Shown piece after piece: positions 10,801-22,275 of a stretch of DNA of 64,000 bases (positions within the stretch are counted from its first letter, which is position 1; each line of letters begins with the position of its first letter). The position numbers and the translations under genes were made by a program. The notes beneath the pieces are model-generated. The model saw only the letters and a program-made list of their open reading frames with translations. It did not search any database and had not been told where the DNA came from. Origin of the DNA: Lactobacillus acidophilus. GTDB taxonomy: Bacteria; Bacillota; Bacilli; Lactobacillales; Lactobacillaceae. The stretch covers positions 806,001-870,000 of the forward strand of contig NZ_CP139575.1 in NCBI RefSeq assembly GCF_034298135.1, given 5' to 3'.

Positions 10801-10880
10801 GGATGATTAATTCCTTATCACCCTTATTACATATCCGATAAAACAGTTAAAATTATATTTTCAGGCATTTAAACATAAAT
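10801..10880 (-). promoter_or_regulatory. Promoter and conserved leader hairpin of the second adhesin
   Basis: The block at 10801-10823 matches the leader block of the first adhesin (2519-2541) at 21 of 23 positions and sits at nearly the same distance from the ATG (32 versus 35 bases). Upstream, a CTGAAA / TTATCG pair spaced by 17 bases aligns with the promoter of the first gene but is a weaker match to consensus. A GGAGGG-type SD precedes the ATG at 10769. Confidence 0.45.
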
Positions 10881-10995
10881 TTTATATATCCATATCTTTT
10901 AATTTTGTACAAAATTTAATAATTGTGGTCATTTATAACAAATGAGCGCAATAAACAATAACACTTTCAGTCTTACTGATAAGCTCAGTATATCA

Positions 10996-11009
10996 TGTAA
11001 GCGCTTATA
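10996..11009 (-). promoter_or_regulatory. Candidate cre (CcpA) site upstream of the second adhesin
   Basis: TGTAAGCGCTTATA is near-palindromic and fits the catabolite-response consensus TGNAANCGNWNNCW at all but one fixed position. It lies about 230 bases upstream of the adhesin ATG. It could control an upstream promoter of the adhesin. There is no direct evidence of binding. The surrounding interval 10824-11183 is otherwise AT-rich with no gene seen. Confidence 0.35.
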
Positions 11010-11183
11010 AGAATTTGCTAAAGATTTTATTCATAAAATTTATCGTTATTTTTTAAATTAAGCTCATTTTATCTAAAAATTATAAATATTTAGTCTATAG
11101 CTATAATTATTGCAGTTTTCTTACCATTATTTTTATTAGCTCCACCAATAGTCAGTTTCATTCTTTAAAGTAGCTAACTTTTT

Positions 11184-11490
11184 GTAAGCGTCAGATAACG
11201 AAGTATATTGAAAAGCCGATCTAGGTGATTTCCTAGGTCGGCTTTTGTCGTGTCTTCTATTTACATATCTTTTGAATTTCTACTTGCCATGGCAAATAAG
11301 CTTTCAGTGCTTCCAGTTTAAAATTCCCTCGTTAGGCAGTTTTTAAAGCAAATAATTTAAGTATTTTTCTGGGTCTAATTCATACCTCTTAGCTGTTTCG
11401 ATCAAGCTTAAAATGATGCTGCTTGTCTGTGTGCCTTCAAAGCTTTGAAAAAACAGCCAATTCTTGCGCCCCATAACTTTTGACGCTTAC
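11184..11490. mobile_element. Internally deleted IS66-type element
   Basis: A perfect 10-base inverted repeat bounds this segment: GTAAGCGTCA at 11184-11193 and TGACGCTTAC at 11481-11490. GTAAGCG is the usual tip of IS66-family ends. The interior holds only the C-terminal part of an IS66 transposase (minus strand) and a strong hairpin at 11211-11246 (AAAAGCCGATCTAGG paired with CCTAGGTCGGCTTTT). No 8-base target duplication is visible in the flanks. This is a 307-base remnant, too short to be autonomous. Confidence 0.7.
11257..11474 (-). pseudogene. IS66 transposase, C-terminal remnant
   Basis: From 11474 the minus strand encodes GRKNWLFFQSFEGTQTSS followed by an IETAKRYELDPEKYLNYL stretch, the typical C-terminal end of IS66-family TnpC. 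An in-frame TAA at 11343-11345 and then a frameshift interrupt it. The last part, LEALKAYLPW and EIQKICK, ends with TAG at 11257-11259. The catalytic DDE region is absent. It lies inside the pair of inverted repeats described for the element. Confidence 0.75.
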
Positions 11491-11540
11491 TACCTTACTA
11501 CTATTCTTCATTTTTTCTAAAACCAGAAATAAGCTATTAC

Positions 11541-14500
11541 TTATTTCATCTTCTTTTTACGTCTAACGACTAAACCATTTAACCCCAACATGGAAAGTAA
11601 AATACCCATCCATGGTAGATATTGATTATTTTCACCAGTTTCAGGTAATATTTTTGTACTATTTTTAAATGATATTTTCTGGCGTAATTTTATATTTTCA
11701 ACTTTATTAACTTTTTTATCTTTCTCAGTGCTATTTGGAATCCGATCATTTGTTATTAATTTTTTCGAAGATTCATATTTGTTAAACTGAGTAATATTGG
11801 CATTACTTATCACTTTATGATGGTTTTTATATGATTGTGTCTTCTTATCTGACCGTTTATCTGGTACTTCCGCCTTACCTAATGGTGCATTAAATATATC
11901 ATCATTTTGATTTAATCGTTCATATTGACTATTATTATCTTCTCGATCTTTTTCTGACAGAAAATTATCAAGACTCGAGTTAGTATTAATAACATCGTCA
12001 TGTGAATCCGTTGGTGAATCATCAGAAAGTTTGTCAGCAACATATTCAATCACTAAATCATCATAGTGGCTATTTACATTTGGTATCTCATAATTAACTT
12101 TTTCCAAATTAGCCTTATAGCCCTGATATTTAGGCACTAGATATTCTGTTAGCCCATTTTTATCCAATCTCCACTTCAAATAATGAATATCTCCGGTAGC
12201 TTCATCAACTTCCGCATCCCTAGTAAAATTAGCTATTTGCACCCTAGTCTTTACTTCACCATTTGGCAAATTGATAATGATCTTTCTTGTAATAGTTTTA
12301 TTCAGATCTTCTTTTTTCACTCCATCTGGATAATGTGCATCAGTATTATGAGGTAAAACATCATCAGTAGTTTTTGGATCATCAGCTTTTACCACTGTTT
12401 TTGCATGTTTAATATGAATTTGTGTAATCCCACCATTAATTTGGATTTTAGTTGGTACTTCTTGATCTGATAAAATCCATCCTTTTGGATAATTTATGGT
12501 AACATCTTGTTTTTCTTGATCTTTTCCAACAAAAGTATCTTCACTTATAACTTCACCATTTTCACCTACGTATTGAATCAACTCAGTATTCCATAAATCA
12601 AAAGAAGCTTGATTTTCAAAATCTATTAAATAATTAGGATATAATTCTTGAATCTTTTCTTGTGCAACTTTTTTTAATTCAATTGAATAATTACCTGGAA
12701 TATTATTATTTTTATTAAGGTATAAATAACTTCGATCTCAGTTCAAATCTGATAGTTGACGCATTTCTGAACCTATTTGAATTGCATATTTATTTAAATC
12801 AAATTGATTACCTTGTTGTTGCGTATCATAACCAACCAGTTTAACCGTTGCAGTAGCTGGAGAAATTGTATAATCTAGGCTATTATTGTCAAATTTAAAA
12901 TTATAATTATCATTCTGACTATTTAAAGCAGATATTATTTTATTATTTAATTTGACAGTATATTCACCAACATTTTAGGAACTTTATTTAATTGGACACC
13001 ATTTTGATACCAATCAAAATCATCAAACGATAATTCTGGAAGCTTAAATTCATTATTTGAAACTGAAATATATTTTTTAAGTCAGAAAGTGATAAAAATT
13101 GACTATATTTGTGGGCTATTTTCCCATCCAAATTTACATGAGCAACATTTTCTATGTAATCTATTACAATAGTTTGATTTTTAGTATCAACAGAAACATT
13201 TTCTTTAACAATTTCTAGTTTATCCGGAGTATAACCTTTAATTGTTGAAGGAATAAATGCATCCCATTTAGTATCCGAGTCAGATTTCCATGCACCATAA
13301 CTTAATTACCATCTACTAAATCCTTATCTATAATTCTACTAAATGTTACAGTTTGAACAATTTCAGATTTATCTAATCCTGGCAAGTTAGTAACGATGGT
13401 TCGTGTAACTGATTTAGATTCGTCATCTTGTACATGCTTATGCCGAACATGAACTTCAATTGGGATTTGATTCACAGCATTAAAAGTATAATTCCCTGAT
13501 ATCTTACCACCAGCAGCTAAATCATAATTTTCTGGTATAGTTACTTGCCATGCAATACTCTTCCCAGTTTTACCAGTAAACCCAACTGTATTAATTTGGG
13601 ATCCATGGCTTTCATCATCAATTATCACAATTTTATTATTTTGAATATCAGCCGTATAAGTAATAGTTATATTTTCACTCTGTGAATCCGGAGTTACAGT
13701 CATCTTTCCAACTGAAGAAGTTGCAGTATAACCAAATATTTTGGGTATATCTATAGCATTAAAATCTTGCGATATCTTATCCCAGTTACCATAAACTTCT
13801 TCCCCAGTTACTTCATCACGTTGATGAACTCTTGTAAAGATAGCTGTTTGCGATACTTTAGCTACACTACCATCGGGATTCACAATATTAACATTGCGAA
13901 TTATTTTATGGATATCATTTTCTTGATCTTCTAACTTATGACCAATTCTAATTACAATATTTTTATTATCTTTTGCCTTAAATGTATATTGCAATGGACT
14001 ATCTTGACCAGAGATAGCTATCCAATGGTCTGGTACTGAATAACTGACATTAACTGTTTGATCAGTATTCCCCTTCAATAACATTGATGAAACTTCACTA
14101 CCTTTTTCATCAACATATAGAATTTTAACTTGTTGAATATTAGCGCTATAAGTGATGACTATATTTTGATCTGTTTGACCAATCATTATATTTTACTTTA
14201 CCAGTAACATTATCTATCATGGCATTACGGTAAATTCTAGCAATTTGTTTAATTGTTTGTACCTTTTTATCAGGTTCATATATTGTAATTTTACGAGTGA
14301 TCACCTGATTCAAATCATTTTGATGAGCACCACTAATTGTTTGACCTGTAATAGTCTTACTATTTAACTCAACTGGCTTGTCATGAGTAACCTTAGTAAA
14401 ACTATGTTCAATTGTTAACTTGATATCAGCTATTGGCGTTCCAGTAAAGTGAATAGTTGCTGGAATTTTTTCATTATCGAGCAATTTCCAACCATTAGGT

Positions 14501-14703
14501 ACATTAGAATTAACATTTACAGTTTGATCTGTTTGACTACTAACTTTATCAATTCTAACCACTTCATCATTCCTATCCGTATAGATGATATGCATATACT
14601 GATTATCGGCTACATAAGTGATATTAACTACAATATCAGCTGTATCACTAGTTACTTCAACTGCATTAATTGCAGCTACTTTATTATCTGCACCAAAGAT
14701 CAT
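11541..14703 (-). pseudogene. Broken LPETG-anchored mucus-binding adhesin
   Basis: A third adhesin survives only as pieces. The C-terminal piece (11541-12581 and the open frame before it) has one Mub unit, a charged linker, LPETG, a hydrophobic helix and an RRKKKMK tail. A TGA at 12738-12740 interrupts LNWDRSYLYL, where W is expected. Single-base losses in A-runs near 12973-12976 and 13075-13078, and a small indel near 13303-13316, break an MBG-like domain (YTVKLN, ISPATATVKL). Upstream, two Mub-like units (13302-14186 and 14146-14703) meet at a deletion junction near 14146-14186 where the frame changes. No signal peptide or start exists upstream of 14703, so the 5' end is lost. At least five lesions make expression of a working surface protein very unlikely. 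It was probably related to the Mub arrays next door, but its units are only distantly similar. Confidence 0.88.
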
Positions 14704-14774
14704 ATTTTTTATCTCTATAATTCATTGGTTTCATTATAACTAACATTTTCTATTAACACATCTTAAGGAAAAAC

Positions 14775-15887
14775 ATGAAAATCTTAATTGTAATTGATGA
14801 TTATTTTAACCAAAGCAACAGTATGTGCATTTCAACTCAGTGATTTACACATGAATATAGAAACTTAGGACAAGAAGTACGCATTATTTCTACAGGAAAA
14901 GATGCAAATTATCCTGTACCTGAGCTAAAAATTAATCTTCCGTTTATTCATAGTTTAATTGAAAAACAAGGTTTTCGCTTTGCTAAACCAATCAGAAAGA
15001 CTTTAAAAGAAGCAGTTAGTTGGGCAGACGTTATTCAAGTTGAAACCCCCTTTCCTGTTTCATGGCGTGCGGCAAAACTTGCTAAGAAACAAAATAAACC
15101 TGTAATAGGTACCTTTCATATATATCCACAAAACATTACTACTTCGGTGCCAATTTTGAATAATCAATTTGGCAATTGGTGCTTTATGACTTTCTTCAAA
15201 GTAAAATCATTTAAAAATTGTACTGCATTACAAGTTCCTACACCTAAAGTAGCTAAATGGTTAAAGAAAAATCATTTCAAACAGAAGCTATTTATTGTTT
15301 CAAACGGTATCAGCGAAAAGTTTATTCAAAATCCGCACAAAGAAAAAGTTGGACACCCCTTCACTATTTTATGTATCGGAAGATTTTCACACGAAAAACG
15401 ACAAGAAACTTTATTCAAAGCAATGCAGCTATCCAAACATACTTCTGAAATCCGTCTTATTTTTGCTGGACAAGGACCTTTAGAAAAGGAATATGCCAAA
15501 TTAGCTAAACAGCTTCCTAAGAAACCTATCATGCGCTATTTTGCTCCAGCAGATTTGAAAGAAATTATGTTTCAGACCGATTTGGTTGTGCACTGTGCTG
15601 ATGTAGAAATAGAGGGAATGGCTTGCATGGAAGCTTTTTCTAGTGGCTGTGTATCTGTAATTGCTGATAGTTCGTTATCTTCTACTGTTAGCTATGCTTT
15701 AAGCGAAAATAATCGTTTCTCTGCTGGAGACAGTAGAGCTCTTGCTCAAAAAATTGATTACTGGTTCGAGCATCCCTCAGAATTAATAAAAATGAGACAA
15801 GAATATCGCAGTTACGGTAAAACATTAAATGTTGCACGTTCAGCCAAAATAGCCTTAGGTAATTTAGAAAATCTGACCTTAAAGTAA
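14775..15887 (+). pseudogene. GT4-type glycosyltransferase with a nonsense codon
   Basis: An ATG at 14775 after an AAGGAA SD starts a glycosyltransferase frame (MKILIVIDDYFNQSN) that meets TGA at 14841-14843 (codon 23). The same frame then stays open to the stop at 15885-15887, giving 370 codons in total. The expected residue is probably Arg (STQ-R-FTHEYRNLGQEVRI), so a single CGA to TGA change explains it. The C-terminal half has family 4 features: PFTILCIGRFSHEKRQE (donor-site start), LIFAGQGPLE, and an EIEGMACMEAFSSG motif resembling E-x7-E. It would act on a cytoplasmic sugar-nucleotide donor, perhaps for glycolipid or surface polymer synthesis. Re-initiation at the GTG/ATG codons near 15147 would give a fragment lacking the acceptor domain. 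Confidence 0.8.
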
Positions 15888-15890
15888 AAA

Positions 15891-15925
15891 AGAAGTCTAG
15901 TCTGTTTAAGACTAAACTTCTTTTT
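15891..15925 (+). terminator. Terminator after the glycosyltransferase
   Basis: AGAAGTCTAGTC pairs with GACTAAACTTCT (one G-U pair) around a 7-base loop and is followed by five T. The next 120 bases up to the treC stop show nothing recognisable. Confidence 0.8.
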
Positions 15926-16048
15926 ACTTCTCTCTATACTACTTCAAAATTTTTATCAAAACTATAGCAAGCATGTGTTTCTAAAGTCATAAAATAAGAT
16001 GTAATAATTTGTCTGTTCGCCTTATTAAGTTAACTACTTTTTTCTATC

Positions 16049-17713
16049 TTATTGTTTAATTTTAATAGCTAATGCTTCATATGGCTTCAATATAATTTCA
16101 TCGGTTAATTGGCTATCTTTAGTATCATAATTGTTAATTAAAACTTGGTATTCTTTGTTTTGATATTCTTCGGGTAATTTAACACTATGTTCTTTACCAT
16201 AGAAGTTAGTAAATACCAATAACTTTTTATCACTATCTTTTAAGTAGCGTTCATAAGCAAAAACCTGCGGATCATCTTTCAAGAACATCTTAATATGACC
16301 ATCAGAGATTAAATCTTCGCTTCTACGCAGCTTAATTAACTTTTGATAGTAATTAAAAATTTCACCATGTGCTAATTCCTCTTCAACATTAATTTTTTCT
16401 TGATCAGTTGGTATGAGCCACGGCTTATGTTCACTAAAACCTGCATATTTTTCACTATTCCAATGCATTGGTACACGTGAATTGTCACGAGCTTTTGATT
16501 TAACTATTTCAAAAGCTTCTTTATCACTCAAACCTTTTTTAGTTAAAGCCTTAAAAGCATTCTTGGCCTCAACATCTACGTAATCATCCATTGAAGAATA
16601 ATCAGGATCAATCATACCAATTTCTTCACCCATATAAATATATGGTGTTCCCCGCATAAGATGAGTTGCTGTGGCAAGCATTTCAGCTGACTTTCCACGA
16701 TACTTACCAGTATCACCAAATCTAGTTAATGCCCAAGGCTGATCATGATTGTCCCAGAATAATGCGTTCCAGCCATCACCTTGATCCATTTTTTCTTGCC
16801 ATTCAGTGAATAATTCCTTTAATTTCATAAAATCAAATGGCATCTTAGACCACTTTTCACCATCCTGATAGTCAACTTTCAAATGATGGAAAGTGAAAAC
16901 CATTGATAATTCATGTTCACTTGGTTTTGAATATTCAATTGAGTTGGCAATCGTCGTTGATGACATTTCTCCCACAGTAATTGATTCAGGGTCTTGACCA
17001 AAAGTTGCAGCATTAAGCTCTTTTAAGTATTTATGAACAATTGGAGTATCAGTGTACAAACTCTTTTCTTCTACAGGATCTGTTGAATCAACTAGTTTTT
17101 CCGCTTTACCCGTAACATTAATTACATCAAAGCGGAAGCCATGGACACCTTTACTACGCCAAAAGTTAACCACTTTAAATAATTCTTTACGAACTTCAGG
17201 ATTATGCCAATCAAGATCTGCTTGAGTTGGATCATACAAGTGAAGGTAGTAGTAATCGGTATCACCAAATTTTGACCAAGCAGTACCACCGAATTTACTT
17301 TGCCAATTATTAGGTAAACCTCCGTTTTTTCCTTTTCTCAAGTAGAAAAATTTACGATACTTTTCATTGCCAGCAAGTGCTTTTTTAAACCAAATATTTT
17401 CAGTTGAGCAGTGATTGAGCACCATATCTAGCATTACACCCACACCGATTTCTTTCAGCTTCTTTACCAATTTCTCAAAATCAGCCATTGTACCAAAGCG
17501 AGGATCAATGTTGTAATAATCAGCAATATCATAACCATTATCATTTTGCGGTGAAACAAAAAATGGATTAAACCAGATCATGTCTACATTTAACTTCTTA
17601 ATATAATCAATCTTTTGAATGATTCCTTGAAGATCTCCTACCCCATCGCCATTTGAATCATAGAAAGATTTAGGATAAATTTGATAAATTATTTTTTTGC
17701 CTAAATTAATCAT
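16049..17713 (-). CDS. treC: Trehalose-6-phosphate hydrolase (GH13)
   Basis: This 554-residue cytoplasmic alpha-glucosidase splits trehalose 6-phosphate into glucose and glucose 6-phosphate. It starts KIIYQIYPKSFYDSNGDGVG, the typical opening of the oligo-1,6-glucosidase/TreC subfamily. Catalytic GH13 motifs are visible: GFRFDVINV (nucleophile Asp), TVGEMS (acid/base Glu) and FWDNHDQPW (third Asp). A longer frame opens at 17761, but the start is placed at ATG 17713 because AAGGAG (17719-17724) sits 5 bases before it and the family begins here. That SD overlaps the treR stop codon, so treR and treC are translationally linked. Substrate assignment follows from TreR and the PTS transporter next to it. 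Confidence 0.93.
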   Translation of the reverse strand: MINLGKKIIYQIYPKSFYDSNGDGVGDLQGIIQKIDYIKKLNVDMIWFNPFFVSPQNDNGYDIADYYNIDPRFGTMADFEKLVKKLKEIGVGVMLDMVLNHCSTENIWFKKALAGNEKYRKFFYLRKGKNGGLPNNWQSKFGGTAWSKFGDTDYYYLHLYDPTQADLDWHNPEVRKELFKVVNFWRSKGVHGFRFDVINVTGKAEKLVDSTDPVEEKSLYTDTPIVHKYLKELNAATFGQDPESITVGEMSSTTIANSIEYSKPSEHELSMVFTFHHLKVDYQDGEKWSKMPFDFMKLKELFTEWQEKMDQGDGWNALFWDNHDQPWALTRFGDTGKYRGKSAEMLATATHLMRGTPYIYMGEEIGMIDPDYSSMDDYVDVEAKNAFKALTKKGLSDKEAFEIVKSKARDNSRVPMHWNSEKYAGFSEHKPWLIPTDQEKINVEEELAHGEIFNYYQKLIKLRRSEDLISDGHIKMFLKDDPQVFAYERYLKDSDKKLLVFTNFYGKEHSVKLPEEYQNKEYQVLINNYDTKDSQLTDEIILKPYEALAIKIKQ

Positions 17714-17723
17714 ACTTTTCTCC

Positions 17724-18449
17724 TTACAATTTAATCTTCTGTCTTCTTGCAAAATCAACAAATTTAAATTTACTTGGATTATGGAAAGATAATGTCAATT
17801 GGAATAACGTAGTGTCATTCAAGAAATTATGACTGGCTACTAATACAGCTAAACTATCATCCAGTTGTAATAACTTTTTAAATTTATCATCAATTTTTTC
17901 AACTGTAATTACCTTTGTAGCATATGAAATATCTAATTTAAGTTTATTTTCAATATAATCATAAATAGATTTTTCTGCTGCCTCTTTTGGTAATTCATCA
18001 ATTGGTGGTGAAAACAAATAATCACAATCTAATACGACAGGCTCATTATTAACTACACGCAATCTTTCAACATAGATTCCTGGTTGCCTTTTTTGCTCTG
18101 GAAATTTTTCCTTAAAAAATTCTGGTAAATCAACCATCTTTTTTAATGTGATTACTTTTGTTTCTGCATGCATGTTTAAAGATTTATTCAATTCAGCGAA
18201 ACTAGTAATTCCAGAAATAGGAAAAGAATATTTTTCTAAATTTAAAACTATTGAACCTTTTCCACGTATTTTTTGTATTAGACCCAACGCAGTTAATTGA
18301 TTCAACGCCTTACGAACTGTCTCGCGAGATGTACCATATAGTGTTGTTAATTGACTCTCACTTGGAAGTAACTCACCAGCTTTAAATTGTTGATGCTGTA
18401 TTTTAGCAGCAATATCTTGTGCAATAATGTCTGATTTTGATTCCGTCAT
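17724..18449 (-). CDS. treR: Trehalose operon repressor, GntR family
   Basis: This 241-residue regulator has an N-terminal winged helix-turn-helix (residues ~5-70; LLPSESQLTTLYGTSRETVR with the GntR signature) and a C-terminal UTRA effector domain (~90-235; GIYVERLRVVNNEPVVLDCDY). In the known family, trehalose 6-phosphate releases it from DNA. It is the first gene of a minus-strand pair with treC and faces treB across 182 bases. A TreR-like half-conserved operator lies over its own promoter (18487-18504), which suggests autoregulation. Confidence 0.93.
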   Translation of the reverse strand: MTESKSDIIAQDIAAKIQHQQFKAGELLPSESQLTTLYGTSRETVRKALNQLTALGLIQKIRGKGSIVLNLEKYSFPISGITSFAELNKSLNMHAETKVITLKKMVDLPEFFKEKFPEQKRQPGIYVERLRVVNNEPVVLDCDYLFSPPIDELPKEAAEKSIYDYIENKLKLDISYATKVITVEKIDDKFKKLLQLDDSLAVLVASHNFLNDTTLFQLTLSFHNPSKFKFVDFARRQKIKL

Positions 18450-18486
18450 TTATGTCTTTCCTTTCTTTGTACATTTATTATATTCA

Positions 18487-18504
18487 TAAATGTATAGACA
18501 AGTA
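18487..18504. promoter_or_regulatory. Imperfect TreR operator at the treR promoter
   Basis: TAAATGTATAGACAAGTA matches the perfect operator at 18565-18582 at 13 of 18 positions. It falls between a TTTACT -35-like box and a TATAAT -10 box of a minus-strand promoter for treR. Confidence 0.5.
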
Positions 18505-18536
18505 AAGCATAATTTAAGTTACTATAAAGTAAATAT

Positions 18537-20563
<2,027 letters not shown>

Positions 20564-20586
20564 AAATTCTAATTATCATCATAATA

Positions 20587-20624
20587 AAAAGAGCATCCGT
20601 AAAAATATTTACAGATACTCTTTT
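20587..20624 (+). terminator. Terminator after treB
   Basis: AAAAGAGCATCCGTAAA pairs with TTTACAGATACTCTTTT (two wobble positions), ending in a short U tract 24 bases after the treB stop. Confidence 0.8.
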
Positions 20625-20745
20625 AGCAAGATTTTTAAATGAAGAAAATAGATTATAATCACTTCTTTAAGGAGGAAGGATATTTCGTCCAGCCATTGGT
20701 TATGATAGTTCTATTTTTCTTATTTGTTAAGTAATAAATGTATTT

Positions 20746-22152
20746 TTACTTAACCTTATTAAAGCTAACTTGAATTTTATAATTAGCACGGTAATTGTCC
20801 CAACTTGTATTTGAGTAATCTTTACCACTTAATTTTTTTGTCAGTATAAAAGTATTTCTACCTGTTTTTTTGTTTAATTTGGCATCAGTTACTGCCCTGG
20901 CAAATATATTATTTACTTTTCTACGTCCTTGTCTACTTAACTGAATTGCATTGTATGGACTCATTGGATAATTCCATTTAAGTCCAGATATATTCATAGT
21001 TAATTTATTTTCGTTAAATTGATATTCAGTATTTTTTGACTTTGTTGCCAATTTATTAAAACTGTTTTGATCTTTGACTACCTGTTTAGCTTTTTTCCAA
21101 TTAGTTATACTGATAAATTTTTTATCCATATAATTAGGATTAAATGCAATATAAACCTTTTGATTTAGCTGTGGGTTAGGCAAGGCCAAATTGCGCTTCT
21201 TAATTTTATTATTAATAGTTCCAGATATACTTTTTGTTTTAATGTTTAGACTATATATACTCCCTGAAATCCAATTTTCTTTACGAGCTTTTTCTCGTTT
21301 TAATTTTTCTTCTTTTTTCTTTTTTTGCAATGCGAGCTTTTTTGCTTTTTCAATTTTCTTTTTATTGATTTTTCGAGAAACTTTAGTATCTGAAACAACA
21401 GTCTTAGGATGAGTATTAGTATTTAATAGCTTACTAATCGCAAAGCCGCTTCCTACGATAATTACCAAAATACTAATCATGATGATAGTCTTAAATACTC
21501 TAGATTTTTTATGGTTTTTGGTTTTATCTTTTGGCTTTTGCTTATCGGCTACTTGCTTAACAAGCGGCTTAGTAATAATTTTATTTTTTTCAATATCACT
21601 AGTTTTATCTATCTGTTTAGCTTTAAATGTCGTTGACTTTTTATCTATTTTTTCACTATTAAAATTTAAATCTAGTCCCTGATCAATAATTTTATCTGAA
21701 ACCGGTAAGTTTACTTTACGTGGCTTAAATAAATTATCTTTATCTAAGTTACTTTTATAAGCTAGCTGTGCATCCCAATACTTTACCTTACCATCTTCAT
21801 ACACGTTCACTATGTAAGCTAAAAAATCATGTAAACTTGTAAGTTGAGTTAAAAAATCTTGCTTTGTAATTGACTCATCATTAGATGCAACTTTACTACC
21901 ATGAACAATAATTGCAATATCATTAAGAATAGCTTCAGGATATATATGCATCTGCTTAAAGTTTTCCCAATTTTTATCTTTAATATTCTCAATATTTAAG
22001 AGAGTATCCATAATACTATTAAAAATTGAGCCAACTATCTTAACGGCTTTACCGTAATCGTTTTTATCATAGAGAATGAATATGGATTGTATTTGATTGG
22101 CATACTGTTTCAGCAACTGACTTTTTTTAATAAAATTAAAATTTATCTTCAT
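20746..22152 (-). CDS. Uncharacterised lysine-rich single-pass membrane protein
   Basis: I do not recognise a family for this 468-residue protein. Residues 1-~150 look like a helical cytoplasmic domain (FILYDKNDYGKAVKIVG; IAIIVHGSKVAS). A charged linker follows, then one membrane helix at ~225-248 (IIMISILVIIVGSGFAI). A strongly basic coiled coil (KKIEKAKKLALQKKKKEEK, ~265-290) comes next, and then an outside domain of ~170 residues ending in a beta-rich stretch (NTFILTKKL, NYKIQVSF). No signal peptidase site is seen, so it should be anchored with the C-terminus outside. It stands alone between treB (convergent) and the L,D-transpeptidase, whose terminator separates them. Sensing or cell-envelope function is possible but unsupported. 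Confidence 0.8.
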   Translation of the reverse strand: MKINFNFIKKSQLLKQYANQIQSIFILYDKNDYGKAVKIVGSIFNSIMDTLLNIENIKDKNWENFKQMHIYPEAILNDIAIIVHGSKVASNDESITKQDFLTQLTSLHDFLAYIVNVYEDGKVKYWDAQLAYKSNLDKDNLFKPRKVNLPVSDKIIDQGLDLNFNSEKIDKKSTTFKAKQIDKTSDIEKNKIITKPLVKQVADKQKPKDKTKNHKKSRVFKTIIMISILVIIVGSGFAISKLLNTNTHPKTVVSDTKVSRKINKKKIEKAKKLALQKKKKEEKLKREKARKENWISGSIYSLNIKTKSISGTINNKIKKRNLALPNPQLNQKVYIAFNPNYMDKKFISITNWKKAKQVVKDQNSFNKLATKSKNTEYQFNENKLTMNISGLKWNYPMSPYNAIQLSRQGRRKVNNIFARAVTDAKLNKKTGRNTFILTKKLSGKDYSNTSWDNYRANYKIQVSFNKVK

Positions 22153-22240
22153 TGCTATATCCTTCTTAATTTTATGCCTTTTAATACAATGATACTGGTT
22201 TTATTATCCATTTGTAAACAAAATTACTAATCAAAAATAA

Positions 22241-22266
22241 AAAAGCTCATTTTATTATGAGCTTTT
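22241..22266 (-). terminator. Terminator of the L,D-transpeptidase gene
   Basis: AAAAGCTCAT and ATGAGCTTTT form a compact hairpin, followed on the minus strand by a T-rich run. It lies 10 bases after the stop codon. Confidence 0.75.
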
Positions 22267-22275
22267 AAATCTATT

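Noticed and set aside
14449..14739. Plus-strand frame of 96 codons opposite the broken adhesin
   Set aside because: It is antisense to Mub-like sequence and has no SD or family features.
15257..15532. Short frames in and opposite the glycosyltransferase
   Set aside because: They overlap the longer, family-matching frame and have no independent signals.
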